A stretch of 64,000 bases of DNA from Carettochelys insculpta (Eukaryota; Chordata; Testudines; Carettochelyidae), in NCBI RefSeq assembly GCF_033958435.1, contig NC_134138.1, forward strand, positions 269,615,798 through 269,679,797, in the 5' to 3' direction. The position numbers and the translations under genes are program-made. The notes below the pieces were generated by a model. It saw nothing but the letters and a program-made list of their open reading frames with translations. It was not told the origin of the DNA and ran no database searches. Positions 52,210 to 64,000 of the stretch are shown here, piece by piece (positions within the stretch are counted from its first letter, which is position 1; every line of letters begins with the position of its first letter).

Positions 52210-52591
52210 GGCTACATCTACACTACAGAGATCTTCCGGAAGATCTCTTCCCAAAGAACGTCTTTTGAAAGAGTGCACCCCCCACACACAAGCGGGTCGA
52301 AAGAGCGATCTGCTCTTTCAAAAGAGAGTGTCCACACAGCCCCGGCTCTTTTGAAAGAATGGGCCAGGGATCGAAAATTAAGACTGTTCTTTCGAAAGAA
52401 GGGCCCTGTGGAGCGTCTACACAAATTTTCTTTCAAAGGAAGCTTTCAGAAGGGGGTGCTCTTCCTGAAATGGGAAAGAGAGACTGCTTTCGAAAGGAGT
52501 GGCACATTCTTGGATTTACTTTTGAAAACGCTTTCTGTGTGTAGATGCTCCATGGGCTCTTTCGAAAGAACTTGCTAATGTAGATGCAGCT
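52210..52591. mobile_element. Harbinger MITE with TAA duplication
   Basis: 382 bp, starting GGCTACATCTACACTACAGAG and ending AATGTAGATGCAGCT (inverted), flanked by TAA at 52207-52209 and 52592-52594. Many CTTTCGAAAG and TTTTGAAAG palindromes inside. The TWA target and end sequence fit PIF/Harbinger and the same superfamily as 25186-29107. Confidence 0.82.
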
Positions 52592-52594
52592 TAA

Positions 52595-53988
52595 TGCTTG
52601 CAACAAGGCTGTGAAGTACAGGCATGAAGAAGGTAAGTGGCTTGCCCATGGGCCAGAGCTGCCAGCACAAACTGTTCAAAAATCATGTCTGCTTCCCTCC
52701 CTGAATCATGAGATGAGTTTAAAAGTCATGAGCCTTATAAAAAAAAGTTTGAGTTCTTGTTCTTTGCATTTGGGTGTTGCAGCTTTTAAAAGTTCACACT
52801 TCCAAGCTTTTCTGCCGCAGCCAGGAGCACTGAAAGGTGCTAGTCACGCTCACATGGCTACAGGAGCTGGGTGCTTTAAGGAACGTACACATTTCACGAG
52901 AGTTGGGAGCACTGTAGGTCACACAATAATCTATTATCAGGGCTGGGAATAGAACATAGAATTCCTGACTCCCTTCCCCTATGCTGTAACCATTCAACGT
53001 TGCTTCCTCACTGGTCAGATTCTAGGTAGTACATAAATGAATGTAGTTGTAGGAAGCTGAGATTTGGCTCTTCTGACTTCTCTGTTTCTTAATCATAATG
53101 GGGGTGAAAGTCATCCACTCCAGATCCTGCAGATTTTGTAGGTTTCATGTTGATTTTTCAGGAAATGGATTTTGCAGAAGGTCTACAAAACAGCATGAGT
53201 GTTTATTTGAAAGCACATTGGAGCATTTTGGAACAATGCATTTGGCTGGGCTGCAACTTGCTGCATAGCCATTCCTGGGTTTATGAAAATCAGACTGTTA
53301 CTTGGCGCATGAATAAATGATGGTGAAATTCACTGTAAATGCTGCTTCCCTGGGGAGTGGCCCATATTGTACTGGAAAAAAGAAAAAAATACCCACGCAC
53401 TCCTCCTTTTTCCTCTCATTACACCCTTCAGCTGCATAGAGCTCAGTTCCTGCATGTCTGACATGGGAGAGAGAGAGCTGGCTACTTAGATATGGAATTG
53501 CTTTTGGGAGGGTAAGTACATAAACATTCAAGGGAGCAAGTAACTCTGCATTTATTAAGTCTCCTTCAGTGCCTTCCACAGGAAGATGGAGAAGATCTGT
53601 GTGCCTTGGGCTTTACCAAAGGTGAAGGCCACTTGGTGGTAAATTGTTACTTGGATGACTTAATTCTTTCATGGTTCAACCTGTGTTATGAAGCCGCTTG
53701 CTCTGGTTTGCTATCAACCTTTTGTTTTGCTGTTTAGCATAAATGAGAGAGCCATCAGAGGGTAACACACTCCAAAAATCAGTGTCGAAAATAGAAGGTA
53801 CATATGCACAAAATTTAGAGACCAAAAGGCATCCTAAGTCATCTGTCCCCTCTGCCAGCTAGTGTGGGATTGCTCCCTATAGTATGTCTTTAGTGTTGTG
53901 TATAGCACAGAACATGCTTTTGCAGAGTCCTTCGTAAGGCCCCTATCCGGCAGGCACTCATGCAGGCGAGCAACTTTGTGCGTGTGAA
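52595..53988. other. No gene recognised (presumed intron)
   Basis: Nothing identified. Confidence 0.35.
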
Positions 53989-53990
53989 TA

Positions 53991-54502
53991 CAGTAAACCC
54001 TTGAGTTACGCAGGCTGCAACCCCTGTGTGACTCAAATTTTCGTGCAAGTTGAGGGGAGACGGGAACCAGGCAGCAGCCTGGCTCCTGGCTCCTCTCCCC
54101 TTGCAGAGCCAGGAAACTGTCCCAGGGCAGCAGCCTTGATCAGTTTCCTGGCTCCAGCCAGTGGAGGGGAGCCAGGAACCACTCCTGTCAGGTGGCAACC
54201 AAAAGTTAGGCTGCCACCCCTGACAGGAGCAGTTTCCCTGCTCTTGTCAGGGACAGCAGCCTGACTGTTGCTGCTGCCATTGACAGGAGTGGGTGCTACC
54301 CCTGACAGGAGCAGGAAACTGATCCTCGGCCACCGGCCCTGACAGGAGCAGCTGCCGCCCCTGACAGGAACAGGAAACTCAGGGGCGGCAAGAGTCAGGC
54401 TGCTGCTCTGACAGGAGCAGTTTCCCCGCTCCTGTCCGTGTTGGCAGTTGCATTAACCTAAGACACACGCAACTTGGTTGCATGTATCTTGAGCGTTTAC
54501 TG
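53991..54502. mobile_element. pogo/Tigger-like element with internal tandem repeats
   Basis: The ends CAGTAAACCCTTGAG and CTTGAGCGTTTACTG are inverted repeats of the CAGT...ACTG pogo/Tigger type, flanked by TA (53989-53990, 54503-54504). The interior is built from repeated CCTGACAGGAGCAGNAAACT-like units in both orientations (54200-54430), GC-rich and without transposase. Confidence 0.7.
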
Positions 54503-54504
54503 TA

Positions 54505-56514
54505 GACTCTCATATGTACAGTTACATGCATGACAGGTTTCAGGATCAGGGCCAGCCTAGTCCACATAAACGTGTATCTGTCCCAACACAGTCCTTGATT
54601 TTTGGTATTCCTTGCACACCCAGAACTCCTATTGATTTCAGGGGGAATAAACTAATTTTGATGAAGTAGGTGGCTTTAAAAAATAGAAAGCCTTTCTCTA
54701 GTAAAGGGGTCAGTTAACTCACCATATGTATGGCTGACCCCGGTTCCATTGCCGTGATCTATGATGATGTATGAAGGCTCCCGAAGGAAATGGGAGAAAG
54801 GTGCTGTTGGTATGCACATGGCCCAGAGCTGGAATTCCCGGCAACCGCTCTGAGGCCATCAACGCTAACTTATTTATTCCCTGGCTTAGAAAGCTGAACT
54901 GTTGCAGGGCCTCTTGTTTTAATTTTCCTCCTTACTGGCCTTATGAAAAATATCAGTTGCTATTCCAAGGTCTGAACTTACTCCAGTGAGGTGCTAAAAG
55001 TCATCACTTTCTACTGACTTCGGTGGTGAGTGTGCTGAGCGCCAAGCAGGATTGAGCTCAGTTACATTTGTACAGAAAGGAGCTGATTCAGGAAAGAATT
55101 TGCCTGTTCGTCGAACTCCCACAATGGGACTTGTGTGCATGCCTAAACTTAAGTACTTGCTTATGTGCATTCTTGCGTTGGGACTGTTCGTTGAGTTTTG
55201 CTCTAGTGTTGCTCTGTGGTTTTGTTGGAGATGCACCTGGTTCATACCAGTTGAAGTGAGACCAAACTTGGGCTTAAAAAATACCTTGCCTGCATTACAG
55301 TTAAAAATCAGTGGCATAAACAAACAATTGTTTTGCCCTGCTTCTTCAGCCGTTGACCACCTGTGCCCAAATAGATGATGCTGAAGCCATCAAAGGACCC
55401 ATTTCGCATTGCATGCTCTCTGAGACACAGTTCAATCTTGCCTGTCTTTTTTTATATAACTTCTTGGAACCTTGTAAATTATATTGAATAATGCTTAGAA
55501 CTGTACACCTTCAACACATTGTACAAAGAAGTAACTGACTAATTTTGACTTTGCTGTAATAAGTGACCTAGTTCTTCAGAGGTGCGAAGTGCCTGCTGTT
55601 GCTCCCGTAGGGTTCAGTAATAGGACTTCTGGGTTCTTTTCAGCTCCTCTGAAAATCAAGGAGACTTTATATTTATTACAGTAGGCTTTGGATCAATCTC
55701 TTGCTAAGGTATCCAAATATGTCTGATTTTAGGCAGCCTGAAAAAATGTAGCCTTTGTATCTCTTGAGTGTAGAATGCTGGCATTTGTAGGGTGTGTATA
55801 AATACAAAACTCCTTCTTTTGCCCTCAGAAATGGTCTATAAAGTGTTCGTGATGGGTTTCCCTGCCGTCCTGCCTGCCCAGATGATTTCTGAGCTCACCC
55901 CAGCGATGGGACGGGAATGCCAACAGTCAGCCTGTAGCCAGCTCGTTGCAAAGCTTCCTGTGTTTGTCTGGGCAGCCTGCCAGACAGCAAGGGCATTCTC
56001 TACTGGTGCAGGAGCTGTCACTGGTGTTTCAGAAGAAAATGGAAACCTTGATGCTATTTGTCCCTTGACTCAGTGAGACACTTTCCAGTGTGTCTTGGTT
56101 GCTTAATTCCTTTTGTTTGTTGCCAGAGCTTTCTATCGAGCCCTGGAAGGAACTCAACTCTTGGTGCCTACGTTCTCCAGTGTATTTCCTTGGTGTCTTG
56201 GTGCAAGATGCCAGTCCCTGGAATGGCACAGAAGTTATCTCCTTGGGTCTTTTTGATCTACTGCAGGGAATGGCCTTCCTCCCTAACTGAATTGTATTTT
56301 CCCCAATACTTAGCCAGCAAATAGGGAGAAGAGTATTCTGAGTAATTAGAACACAGTACTGGGAGCCAGGCAATCAGTAGTGGATGGCTGGATTTGTCAT
56401 TAAGGCCCTGGTTTGGGATATCTAGGTGTGGGACATACATGGCTTCCATAAGTGTAGTAACTAAGCACCTCCCACTCTTCAATATATTAATCCTGGCTGT
56501 AGTTATCTGAAGCA
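54505..56514. other. No gene recognised (presumed intron)
   Basis: No exon identified. A 94-codon frame at 55792-56076 has no known domain. Confidence 0.35.
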
Positions 56515-56662
56515 GGGCAGCGCTGTTATCCCCACTATATAGATGGGAACGTGAGGCACAGAGTGCTTAAGTGACTTACCTAGGTCACACAGGAAATCTG
56601 TGGCAGAACAGGGAGTTGACCCTAGTCTCCTGAGTCTGCTAACCACAAGATCATCCTTCCTT
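56515..56662 (-). repeat. MIR SINE
   Basis: TTATCCCCACTATATAGATGGG, GTGAGGCACAGAG and AAGTGACTTACCTAGGTCACAC blocks are the MIR core in reverse, ending in the tRNA-like head near 56640-56660. Confidence 0.75.
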
Positions 56663-56924
56663 TTCCAGGATATTTAGATTCTGGTCCCATCTCTGATGCA
56701 GATTCCCCAGGTGCCCTTGAGCAAACTGGTTATAATCTAACTGGTTTCTCAATTGCCCAGCTGTAGACTGTAGATGATGAAAATCCTTCAGTCACAGGGC
56801 TTTTGTGAGAATCAACGCCTTGAGGCTGGGATGGTGCTCAGGTACTACCTCTGTAGATCTGATTGCCCAGAGACCCATGGTAAGTAGATGAGACGGGTCT
56901 TGGATTCTATTTGTGGTTGTACTA

Positions 56925-57018
56925 TGGATTCACTGGCTGACTTTTGGCAAGTCGTGTAATTGCTCTGTGCCTCAGTTTCCCCCATCATTAAAACAGGGCT
57001 AACAGTCCTTATTCCTGT
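56925..57018 (+). repeat. MIR SINE fragment
   Basis: GACTTTTGGCAAGTCGTG, AATTGCTCTGTGCCTCAG and TTTCCCCCATCATTAAAACAGG are the MIR core and 3' part on plus. Confidence 0.75.
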
Positions 57019-57236
57019 TAATCAGAGCACAGTGCTCTCTGGATGAAATGTTCTCCATACTATCTGGCTTCTTTTCCTGGCATTGCCTAGCTGACTTTGC
57101 GCCAGTGACAGGCTGTCATTTTCAAAAGCACCTCCTGCTTTTGGGTGCCTGATTTTTTTGGCATGCTCTACTTGAGACGCTCTCGTTAAAATGCCAAGCA
57201 CCCTCAACTCTTGCTGAAGCTGTGGGAGCTGTGGCC

Positions 57237-57440
57237 CATGTTTCCGCTAATTGTTTCCAGCCATCTACAGAATTTTTTCCATCCATATGTGGAATAATTT
57301 TATGTGCACTGAGGCATGTGTGAATGTGTACCACCCGTGGAATAAAAAACTCCTAGCTGTGGCAATTCTGCTAATCGCCTGGGTGGCATTTGAATCTTTC
57401 TTGAGTGGCTGCACAGGCACACACCTTACTGGGGACACTG
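57237..57440. mobile_element. Short hAT MITE (CAGTGTTCCCTCTAA family), copy 5
   Basis: CATGTTTCCGCTAATTGTTTCC at the start and ACTGGGGACACTG at the end, with a short internal duplication of the TTTCCAKCCAT segment. TTATGTGCACTGAGGCATGTG and GCTAATCGCCTGGGTGGCA landmarks present. No convincing flanking duplication. Confidence 0.65.
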
Positions 57441-58954
57441 TCTATAGGGCTGAGTATCTGACAAGCAGCCACTGGGGATTCTGCAGTCAGGGACTCAAAA
57501 ATGGCAGCAACCTAAATTCCTGTTTGTTTTTGGGCCTCTCCATTTTACAGATGGATAAATAAGCAGAGAGAGTGCAATCCCCGTAGGGATGTTGGGAGGT
57601 TTCTTTGATTTATATTTGTAAAGCAAAGCATCTTGGGATGGATGTCAATAGACAGTATGAGGTTTACTAGACTTGGTTACCTGCTCTCCCTGGGGTTGGC
57701 AAACAAAATAGAAAGAAGAGCCATTTTATCCCAAAGTCAGTAAAAAAACCTCAATAATTAAAGAGCCACAATGCCTGCAAATAAGAGATGGTCCTTGATT
57801 AAAAACTGTCAAACCATACTTTTTGTAAACCCCTAGTTTGAGAACAGTGCACACAGTGATTTGTAATGCAATGCATGTTTACTGAGGGATGTTCACAAAC
57901 TTTTTACGTATTCTCTCAAGATGGAAATTTTTGTTGGTAGCAAATTTCTCACTGCCAATGAGACAGAAAAGGGAGCTCAGATGAACTGGATATAAATGTG
58001 AAGGATTGGGTTCATTCAGTTTGAAATTCTCTGTTTTCATCTTCGTCTTCCTTCTTTTTTGAAGCCATTCTAACCCCACTTTAATGATGCCATTTTTTTT
58101 TCCACCTTTAATTTCAGTTTTCTCTCTTAAAATGCATGTTTTCCCCTCCACAGCAGGAATGCCTCAAGTTTACTTTTCCTTTCCAAAATCAAGACTTTAT
58201 TAATAGCACAATCAAAACACAGGTACAGTATCATAGCCCACAATGCACTGCACATATTAAAGCAGGAGTTATCCCGTGTTTTGAGATAAGTTCATTTTTG
58301 GGCTTTTAGATGTTCATCATTTATCAAAAAAAAAAAAAATAAATCAGGCTTCTTTTTTTTTTTTTCCTAGTGTTGGGAGCCCCAGAAAAGTCCTAAAGAG
58401 CTGCAGGTTGCAGACCCACTTCCCTAGAGTTTCAACAACTCTCATTGGGTGAAGCGACCATGGAGCGCTGATAGTTCCCGTTAGCATCTGGTATGGTTGC
58501 CCTGTTAATAGGGCCACTTCTGTGACATGTGCTGCTTCCTTGGCCTGTGACCTTCCATTCTGATAGACCATTGTGGTGTGCACTGGGACCCAGGATGATG
58601 TTCTCCATCCATAACCTGTAGACCAAGCTGAGTTCATGTACTGTACATGCCTATTGGGTTGCGCTAGCAGGTCCCCCAGTTCCACCCAGGCTTCTTGTTT
58701 ACAGCACCATTCTGGTATGTTTCTTCTCACACCAAAGGGAAATAGACTGGAGTTTACTTTAGGTCAAGAGGAGAACAAAAACAGCCTCGGTAAAAGAGGA
58801 GAGTCCGTGTGTCTTCTATAGGCGTCTGTGATGGGATGGGCGCGTAGCCTCGCTGGGATGAGTAGCGTTGCTGCTAACATCCAGTTTTTGGCTGGAGCGC
58901 TTGGTCATAAAAGGACTCTGGTGGCTCCAGTCAGCATGGCTGACCAGACTGTTA
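57441..58954. other. No gene recognised; A and T tracts near 58325-58370
   Basis: An (A)n stretch at about 58327-58340 and a (T)n stretch at about 58352-58367 lie close together. No exon identified. Confidence 0.35.
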
Positions 58955-59690
58955 AAAGTCTGGTTGGTGCAGGGCTGGCAGGCTTCCTACCTGGCTCCAT
59001 GAAGCTCCCCTGAGGTGGGTGGATGGGTGGCCAAGGGGGTGCCATACACTGCACTCCCTAAGTGCTGACTCTGCAGCTTCCATTGGTCAGGAGCAGTGCC
59101 TGATGGGGAGGCAGTGCATGGACCCAACTGGCTGCACCTCTGCCTAGGAGCTGAAAGATGTGTTGCCACATGCTGGGAGCCACCCAAGGTAAGCACCATC
59201 TGGAGCCCACATCCCAATCCCCCTGCCTCCGCTCGGAACTCCATTCCGCCCTTTGAATCCGCTGGTCCCAGCCTGGAACCCCCTCCTGCACCCTGACATC
59301 TTTATCCTCAATCCCACCTGAAAGACCACGCCCCTGCCTTAACCTGCAGCCCCCTTCAACACTCCAAACCCCTCATCCCCTGCTGGATGTCACCTCCTAC
59401 ACCCAGAACCCCTCATCTCCAACCCAACACCCCAAATCCCTCATCAGCCCAGATCCCCCATCTGCATTCTGGACCCCTCAGAACCACCCTCCAACCAGAG
59501 TCCTCTCCTGCACCCCAAACTGCTCATCCTAGAGCCTGTCCAAGCCGTCACCATCTCTTGAACCCAACCCCTTTCCCCAGCCCAGTGAAAACAAGTGAGT
59601 GAGGGTGCAGGAGAGGAAGCAACGGAGGTAGTGATGGTCAGGACAGGGCCTTGGGGAAGGTGCATGGCAGGAAACAGAGCGAATGTATGT
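58955..59690 (+). repeat. hAT-derived GC-rich repeat fragment
   Basis: CTTCCATTGGTCAGGAGCAG, CTCTGCCTAGGAGCTG, GCCACCCAAGGTAAGC and a long series of CCCTGCACCCCAAACC-like units, ending CCCAGTGAAAACAAGTGAGTGAGGGTG, match in order a dispersed repeat which I associate with the 5' part of a hAT family. 22770-22945 looks like its minus strand. Boundaries and family are uncertain; the Pro-rich frames here are not genes. Confidence 0.4.
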
Positions 59691-60584
59691 TTAGTTTTGT
59701 GCAGTTAGAAAATAGTCATCCCCGATATTTGGAAGCTTAAAGATCCAGCATGTAAGAACAGAGTCCTATCAGACACACTACATTTTTACTGTCCGCATTT
59801 TAACAAGCTATCTTCTCTCATTTAAAGTAAATCTGGATTAACTCTGGTTTGGTTTATTGTAAACATGAAAAGAATCATGCCCATTCTTCAGTAATTATCT
59901 GTTGCTTGGCATTTGTGTCATGAAGTTATTTTTCTCCCTTGTTTTGCAAGAAAGAATTATTTAAAAAAAATAAAATCTGACCCAGGGCAGTGTCTTTTTT
60001 TCAAGTGTGCTGAAAAAGGCAGTGACGTGTTTGACCCTTAGCAACCAATTAGAAAGGTACAGCACGATCAGCCCCATCTGAACCGGTGATGGAATTGGAG
60101 CTGTAGTTCATTATAGCGGACGCTGTTGTAAGATACAAGTCGATGACACCTGGAGGGGCTATTGATCCACGGGGTGGAGGCTGTTGATGAAGGACGGTGG
60201 TGTTCAAAAAGCAGGATGGCTGGGTCTTTCTGCCAGGTGCTGTCAGCAAGATCGTGAAGAGGGTGAGAGAAAGTGGGTCAGTTAATAAAGGGCGGATACT
60301 AAGCAAGCAACTTGCAGTATGTGATATTAACTGAGAGCAACTACTGCTGAGGCCATGTTGTTCCTTTCATTTGCCAAGTGCCTGTTGTCCTGAATGGGGG
60401 GTTGTGACTCCCAGCTTTCTCCCCGCAGCATGATGCAGGTTTCAGGGGCTCCCCATCACACTTCCTTTTCCTGGGGCTCGATGAGGGGGGCAGGCCTTGA
60501 GCTTCTTGGATGGTGAGACTCAGAAGTCTTCTGTTGTAACAAAGCCTTTTTCACACAGTGACCCCGAAACCCACTGACCTAAAT
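59691..60584. other. No gene recognised
   Basis: Nothing identified. Confidence 0.35.
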
Positions 60585-60680
60585 TATAAGCTCTTCAGAG
60601 CAGAGATTGTACAGTATCGAGTGTGATGGGGCCCTGATCCAGGACTGTGGGGCTTCCAGGAGCGACTGAAGAAATAAGAT
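60585..60680 (+). repeat. Old interspersed repeat fragment
   Basis: AAGCTCTTCAGAGCAGAGATTG, GATGGGGCCCTGATCC and GGGGCTTCCAGGAGCGACTG resemble a widespread old amniote repeat (CTCTT..GGCAGGGA..ATGGGGCCCTGAT). Class not determined. Confidence 0.4.
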
Positions 60681-60696
60681 CGGTTTGGAATTTGAG

Positions 60697-60938
60697 AGCG
60701 CCGTCCACATTCGCAGCAGGGCTCATCCCACAGAGCCACATAACACCACTGTCCTGGGAGTACACATTGGCTCTGGTTATACTAATGTTTTGCCAACAAA
60801 ACCGGTGGAAATGCATTTTGTCAACTGTTTGTCCACAAAACTCGGCTCTTTCACCAGCAGCGTTCTGCCTCTCAGCCATGAGGAGTAATGCTGCTGTCAA
60901 CAGAATCTGTTGACAAAAAGGCTGTGTGGACACTCATT
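60697..60938. mobile_element. MITE with TTTGTCAAC motifs
   Basis: Left GAGCGCCGTCCACATTCG and right GGCTGTGTGGACACTC are roughly inverted, and the interior has TTTTGCCAACAAAACC, TTTTGTCAACTG and TGTTGACAAAAA palindromes. Probably a hAT or Harbinger MITE. No coding capacity; the overlapping minus-strand frame is antisense to the repeat. Confidence 0.4.
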
Positions 60939-61074
60939 CATTGCACTGGAGTTGGGCATCAAAATCCCTTTGACAAGCTCAGCTCACAGGCCTGATTCTG
61001 TATTCTGTTACACGGGTTTGGTGCTGTTTTTGTAGGCGGTAGCATTACAACAGGATAGAACTGGTGTCCTAGAG

Positions 61075-61247
61075 CAATGGCCCCTCTGATTTTTTTTTTT
61101 CTATCCAGGTGCAGAATAAATTTTTATGTGCACCAGTGCATGTGTGGATGTGTACCACCTGTAGAAAAGAATGCTGCTGACTGAGTCTGAACCCCTCTGA
61201 ATCTCTCCTGAGTGGCTGTCCAAGCACTTCGCTTGCAAGGAACACTG
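61075..61247. mobile_element. Short hAT MITE (CAGTGTTCCCTCTAA family), copy 6
   Basis: CAATGGCCCCTCTGATTTTTTTTTT at the start, in short, and CAAGGAACACTG at the end. CCTAGAG occurs on both sides (61068-61074 and 61248-61254). TTATGTGCACCAGTGCATGTG, GATGTGTACCACC and GAATCTCTCCTGAGTGGCTG landmarks present; the middle is slightly deleted. Confidence 0.7.
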
Positions 61248-63744
61248 CCTAGAGTAGAAGTGCAGACCCTAATTCTTTCTCTCTCTTTCTGGGACCATGT
61301 CTGACCCTCCTCCCTACTTAGGAGTGAAAAATAGGAATTACTCTCACTGAAATATCCATGTCTGTGTCTCTGAATAAAGCCTTTCAGAAGGATTCGAAAA
61401 GCTTCGTGGAGACACTCTTACATCCTGAAAATTTTTGATTCAAAATGTGAGTTTTAGTTTGTAGGTTGTGTGGATTCTCTTTAAGAGCCTCTGTCCTCTT
61501 TTTGGGTGGAAAACAAGAACAAGGATTAGAAAGGGAAGTGGGGAAAAAAATCCTGAAAAAGATATCTTCCCCCACAAAAAAAAAAAAAACTCAAAACAAA
61601 AAAACCCCCAAAACCTAAAAGGGGAATGAATAAATCTTGTTTTGATTTAAAAAAAAAAAAAATCCTGAAAAGTCAGGTGTTTTTGTGTTTTTAATGGGGA
61701 AAAGGGCCTACTTTTTTTCTAGACTGTTTTTTTTTTTTTCAATCAGCCTTAGCCAGCAATGACCCAATTAAAATCAGCGGGGAAGCCTTCTATTTCCACT
61801 AGTGTATCTCACATGAACTGTGCCCCTTCTGTGACATCAACATGGATGTCCATCTGAGTTCACAAACTGGCCCTAAATGTTGGGCCCTACCAGATTCATG
61901 TCCATGAAAAATGTGTCTTGGACCGTAAAATTTGTCTGATTGTGTGTGTTTAACCCTATATATTATACATATTTCACAGGGGAGCCCAGCATTACTCAAA
62001 TAGAAAATGCTGATCCAAAAGGGAGCCATAGAGGGGGAGACAAAATTAGTTTAGGGGCATCACAGTATTGCCCTCCTTGTTACTGGACAGCCAGGGAGCA
62101 GCAACTGTTGGTCAAGCCCCCGGCTTTGAAGGCAGCACCCTTCCAGCAGCAGTGCAGTAGGCTGGCAATACCATACTATGCTACTCTTACTTGTGCATTG
62201 CTGCTGGCAGGGTACTGCCTGGTCAGCAGCCATCACTCTCTGGTTGCCCAGCTCTGAAAGGCAGTGCCACTGCCAGCAGCAGCACTGAAGTAAGGATTGC
62301 AGTATCGCAACACTCTCCTACAATAAACTAGCAACTTCCCTCCAACTCCTTTGTGGGTCAGGATCCCTACAATTACAACACTGTGGAACTTTAGATGCAA
62401 GTAGCCGAAATCGTGAAAACTGACTGTTTTTTAAAATCCTAGGACTGTGAAACTGACCAAAACTGATTGTGACTTTGTCAGGGCTCTCTACCTATGTGAA
62501 AGCAGGTATCACCAGCAGCATTCTTCATCAGGATTAGGCTCTTCTCTTGAAGAGATGTTCTTTTTAGGAGCTAATTTCCACATCTTCAGCTGGTGAAAAC
62601 AAACTGGCTTCCATAGATGTTGGAGAAACTATGCCAGGTTACATCTGCTGAGGATCTGGTTTGTTTATACCTAATCACTTTAATGCTTGATAGAAAGCAG
62701 CATTTAAATTGTGCAGTTAGGCACATTGCTTAATTGGAGTGCATTTTAGAAGCAGCTTTTTAAGGGGTCCTACTTAATTGTGTATAATTAATGTTTGTAA
62801 ATTAGTTCAGTTTGGCTGGCCATTCAGGATAGCCATTTGCATGTAGCAAACTAAAGAACACTGAGAACTAAATTGTACATTATGGAAGGTATAGCGCAAG
62901 AAAAAGTCCAACTTGTGTCCATCCTGCAACCTGAAATATAACTTACCTTAGTTTGTGTCTTTTTATTTTCCATTAGCCTTGACCTGAGTGTTTTTCATAC
63001 TTGATGGAGCTAGAGATGGGGTCTGCCTTTAGTTAGGCATGGTTCACATTTCCAGAAACTGCTGACCTTGATGGAACCACAAGAGTTGTCTTGTATACCA
63101 GTGCATATATGGCAAACTATTCCACCTAAGTTAATGGTGTTACACTAGCATAAGAGGAAATTCAGGCGGAACATAATTCAGTGGAACAATTTCTACTAGA
63201 TCTCTTATAAATATGCAAGCCAAGGTTGATTTTAAATCATGTCCTTTTCGAAATCATTGATGGTACTATGTCCTTTTCCATTGTGGCCTGTCAGAGCTCT
63301 CACTTTATGGCCACAGTCCAAAGTAGTCAGGGAAATGCAGGACATAAATCATCCTGCTACCTGAGTCACTGAAGCTATAGTTTTCATTCTGGTAGGGTTG
63401 GTTCACTCTTAGGGGCAGGGAGTGGGAGGGAAGAGGGAGTCCTGTGTAGTTGCAATGTATGTCATTGAAATGTGTCATTTTTAAAGCATCCCAAGTAGCC
63501 CCTTTGAAATTTTGTTATGTGCTTCCAGGTAGCTAAGAGTTTGCATGGTTAAGTACAAGCAAGCAGGCTGCTTTGGTGCAAGCAGACAGTGCGTGTATGC
63601 TTAGTAACCTGATCGAGTGCTGTATCTTATTGCCCTGTCATAGAAGTAAGAATTATTTGCATGAGAAATCTCGGAGGTCCGTGGTTCTGCTCCTGTGAGT
63701 CAGGCTTGGAAGACAGGGCTCAGTCTGCAGGCATGTTCAAGATG
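61248..63744. other. No gene recognised; A-rich tracts
   Basis: A-rich tracts near 61576-61620 and 61648-61663 and a T tract near 61727-61741. No coding exon or RNA gene identified. Confidence 0.35.
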
Positions 63745-63768
63745 TTCAGGATAGCTCAGTGGTTAGAG
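63745..63768 (+). repeat. tRNA-derived SINE head, cut by a hAT element
   Basis: CAGGATAGCTCAGTGGTTAGAG is the same tRNA-like A-box segment as at 6719. The hAT element starting at 63769 interrupts it in the position that elsewhere reads GAGCATTGG. Confidence 0.5.
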
Positions 63769-64000
63769 CAGCGGTTCCCAAACTTTTCGAGATGGCGACC
63801 CATTTTGACAATTCAGTGAGACTTTGTGACTCAAGGCAATTGAAAACCTGGGGGGGTGGGGAGTTCTCCCTAGGAAAAAAATTTATGAACCTTGATTCTC
63901 AACCCCCTTCCCCCCGCCCACTGGCTTGAACCCCTGGAGCTGCAAAATGTCCCCGCATCCCAAGATGACTCCCCATCTACCTCACACGAGTGCCGCTGCT
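63769..64000. mobile_element. Non-autonomous hAT element (partial, runs off the window)
   Basis: Starts CAGCGGTTCCCAAACTTTTCGAG and continues CGACCCATTTTGACAATTCAGTGAG, the same element as at 3253-3806 in the same orientation. GGTTAGAG at 63761-63768 would be the left target octamer; the right end lies beyond 64000. Confidence 0.7.

Noticed and set aside
53890..54264. Frames across the pogo-like element
   Set aside because: They follow the internal tandem repeats; no transposase motif.
58955..59690. Possible Pro-rich protein
   Set aside because: Low-complexity CCCTGCACCCC-type repeat of a hAT-derived element.
1..64000. CRISPR array, bacterial operons, rRNA genes
   Set aside because: No regularly spaced short repeats, no ribosomal RNA signature, and all transposon families are vertebrate.

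Overview
This is a stretch of vertebrate nuclear genome. There are no operons or closely packed genes; instead there are CR1-type LINEs, Penelope-like retroelements (PLEs), PIF/Harbinger and hAT DNA transposons, MIR and tRNA-derived SINE relics, a pogo/Tigger-like element and one CpG island. Many young-looking CR1 and PLE copies plus numerous Harbinger miniature elements (MITEs) built around TTCGAA or TTTCGAAAG motifs suggest a non-avian sauropsid, most probably a turtle. That is inference from repeat content, not from a marker gene.

Layout. 1-7 kb: truncated CR1, hAT and MITE copies, some nested. 7.16-11.75 kb: two sister Harbinger MITEs of 710 and 713 bp, with a 2.26-kb CR1 between them whose second ORF has only two stop codons. 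15.7-18.3 kb: a CR1 split by a 1.9-kb PLE that keeps an open reverse transcriptase plus GIY-YIG endonuclease frame. 18.4-24.3 kb: a pile-up of CR1 copies in both directions cut by hAT, PLE and MITE insertions. 25.19-29.11 kb: a 3.9-kb Harbinger transposon with both of its genes, arranged tail to tail, each with one intron and each damaged. 29.2-36.9 kb: foldback MITEs, short hAT copies, a solo-LTR-like repeat, a MIR and PLE tails. 36.9-37.6 kb: a CpG island with CCAAT, CRE-like and GC-box motifs and a good splice donor, the only signal of a host gene; the exon looks non-coding. 37.5-64 kb: repeat-poorer DNA, probably the first intron of that gene, with scattered old repeats and no recognisable coding exon.

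The transposon genes are the only ones I can name. Nesting and target-site duplications give a relative history: CR1 copies are repeatedly the target, PLE and hAT copies land in them, and a Harbinger MITE lands in a PLE. The points most worth a second look are the open PLE frame, a hammerhead-like core with covarying stem bases in the PLE tails, the Harbinger transposase with its first catalytic Asp changed to Asn, and MITEs that resemble internally deleted Harbinger copies. I do not claim an unknown biological system: everything recognisable is transposon biology plus one promoter.
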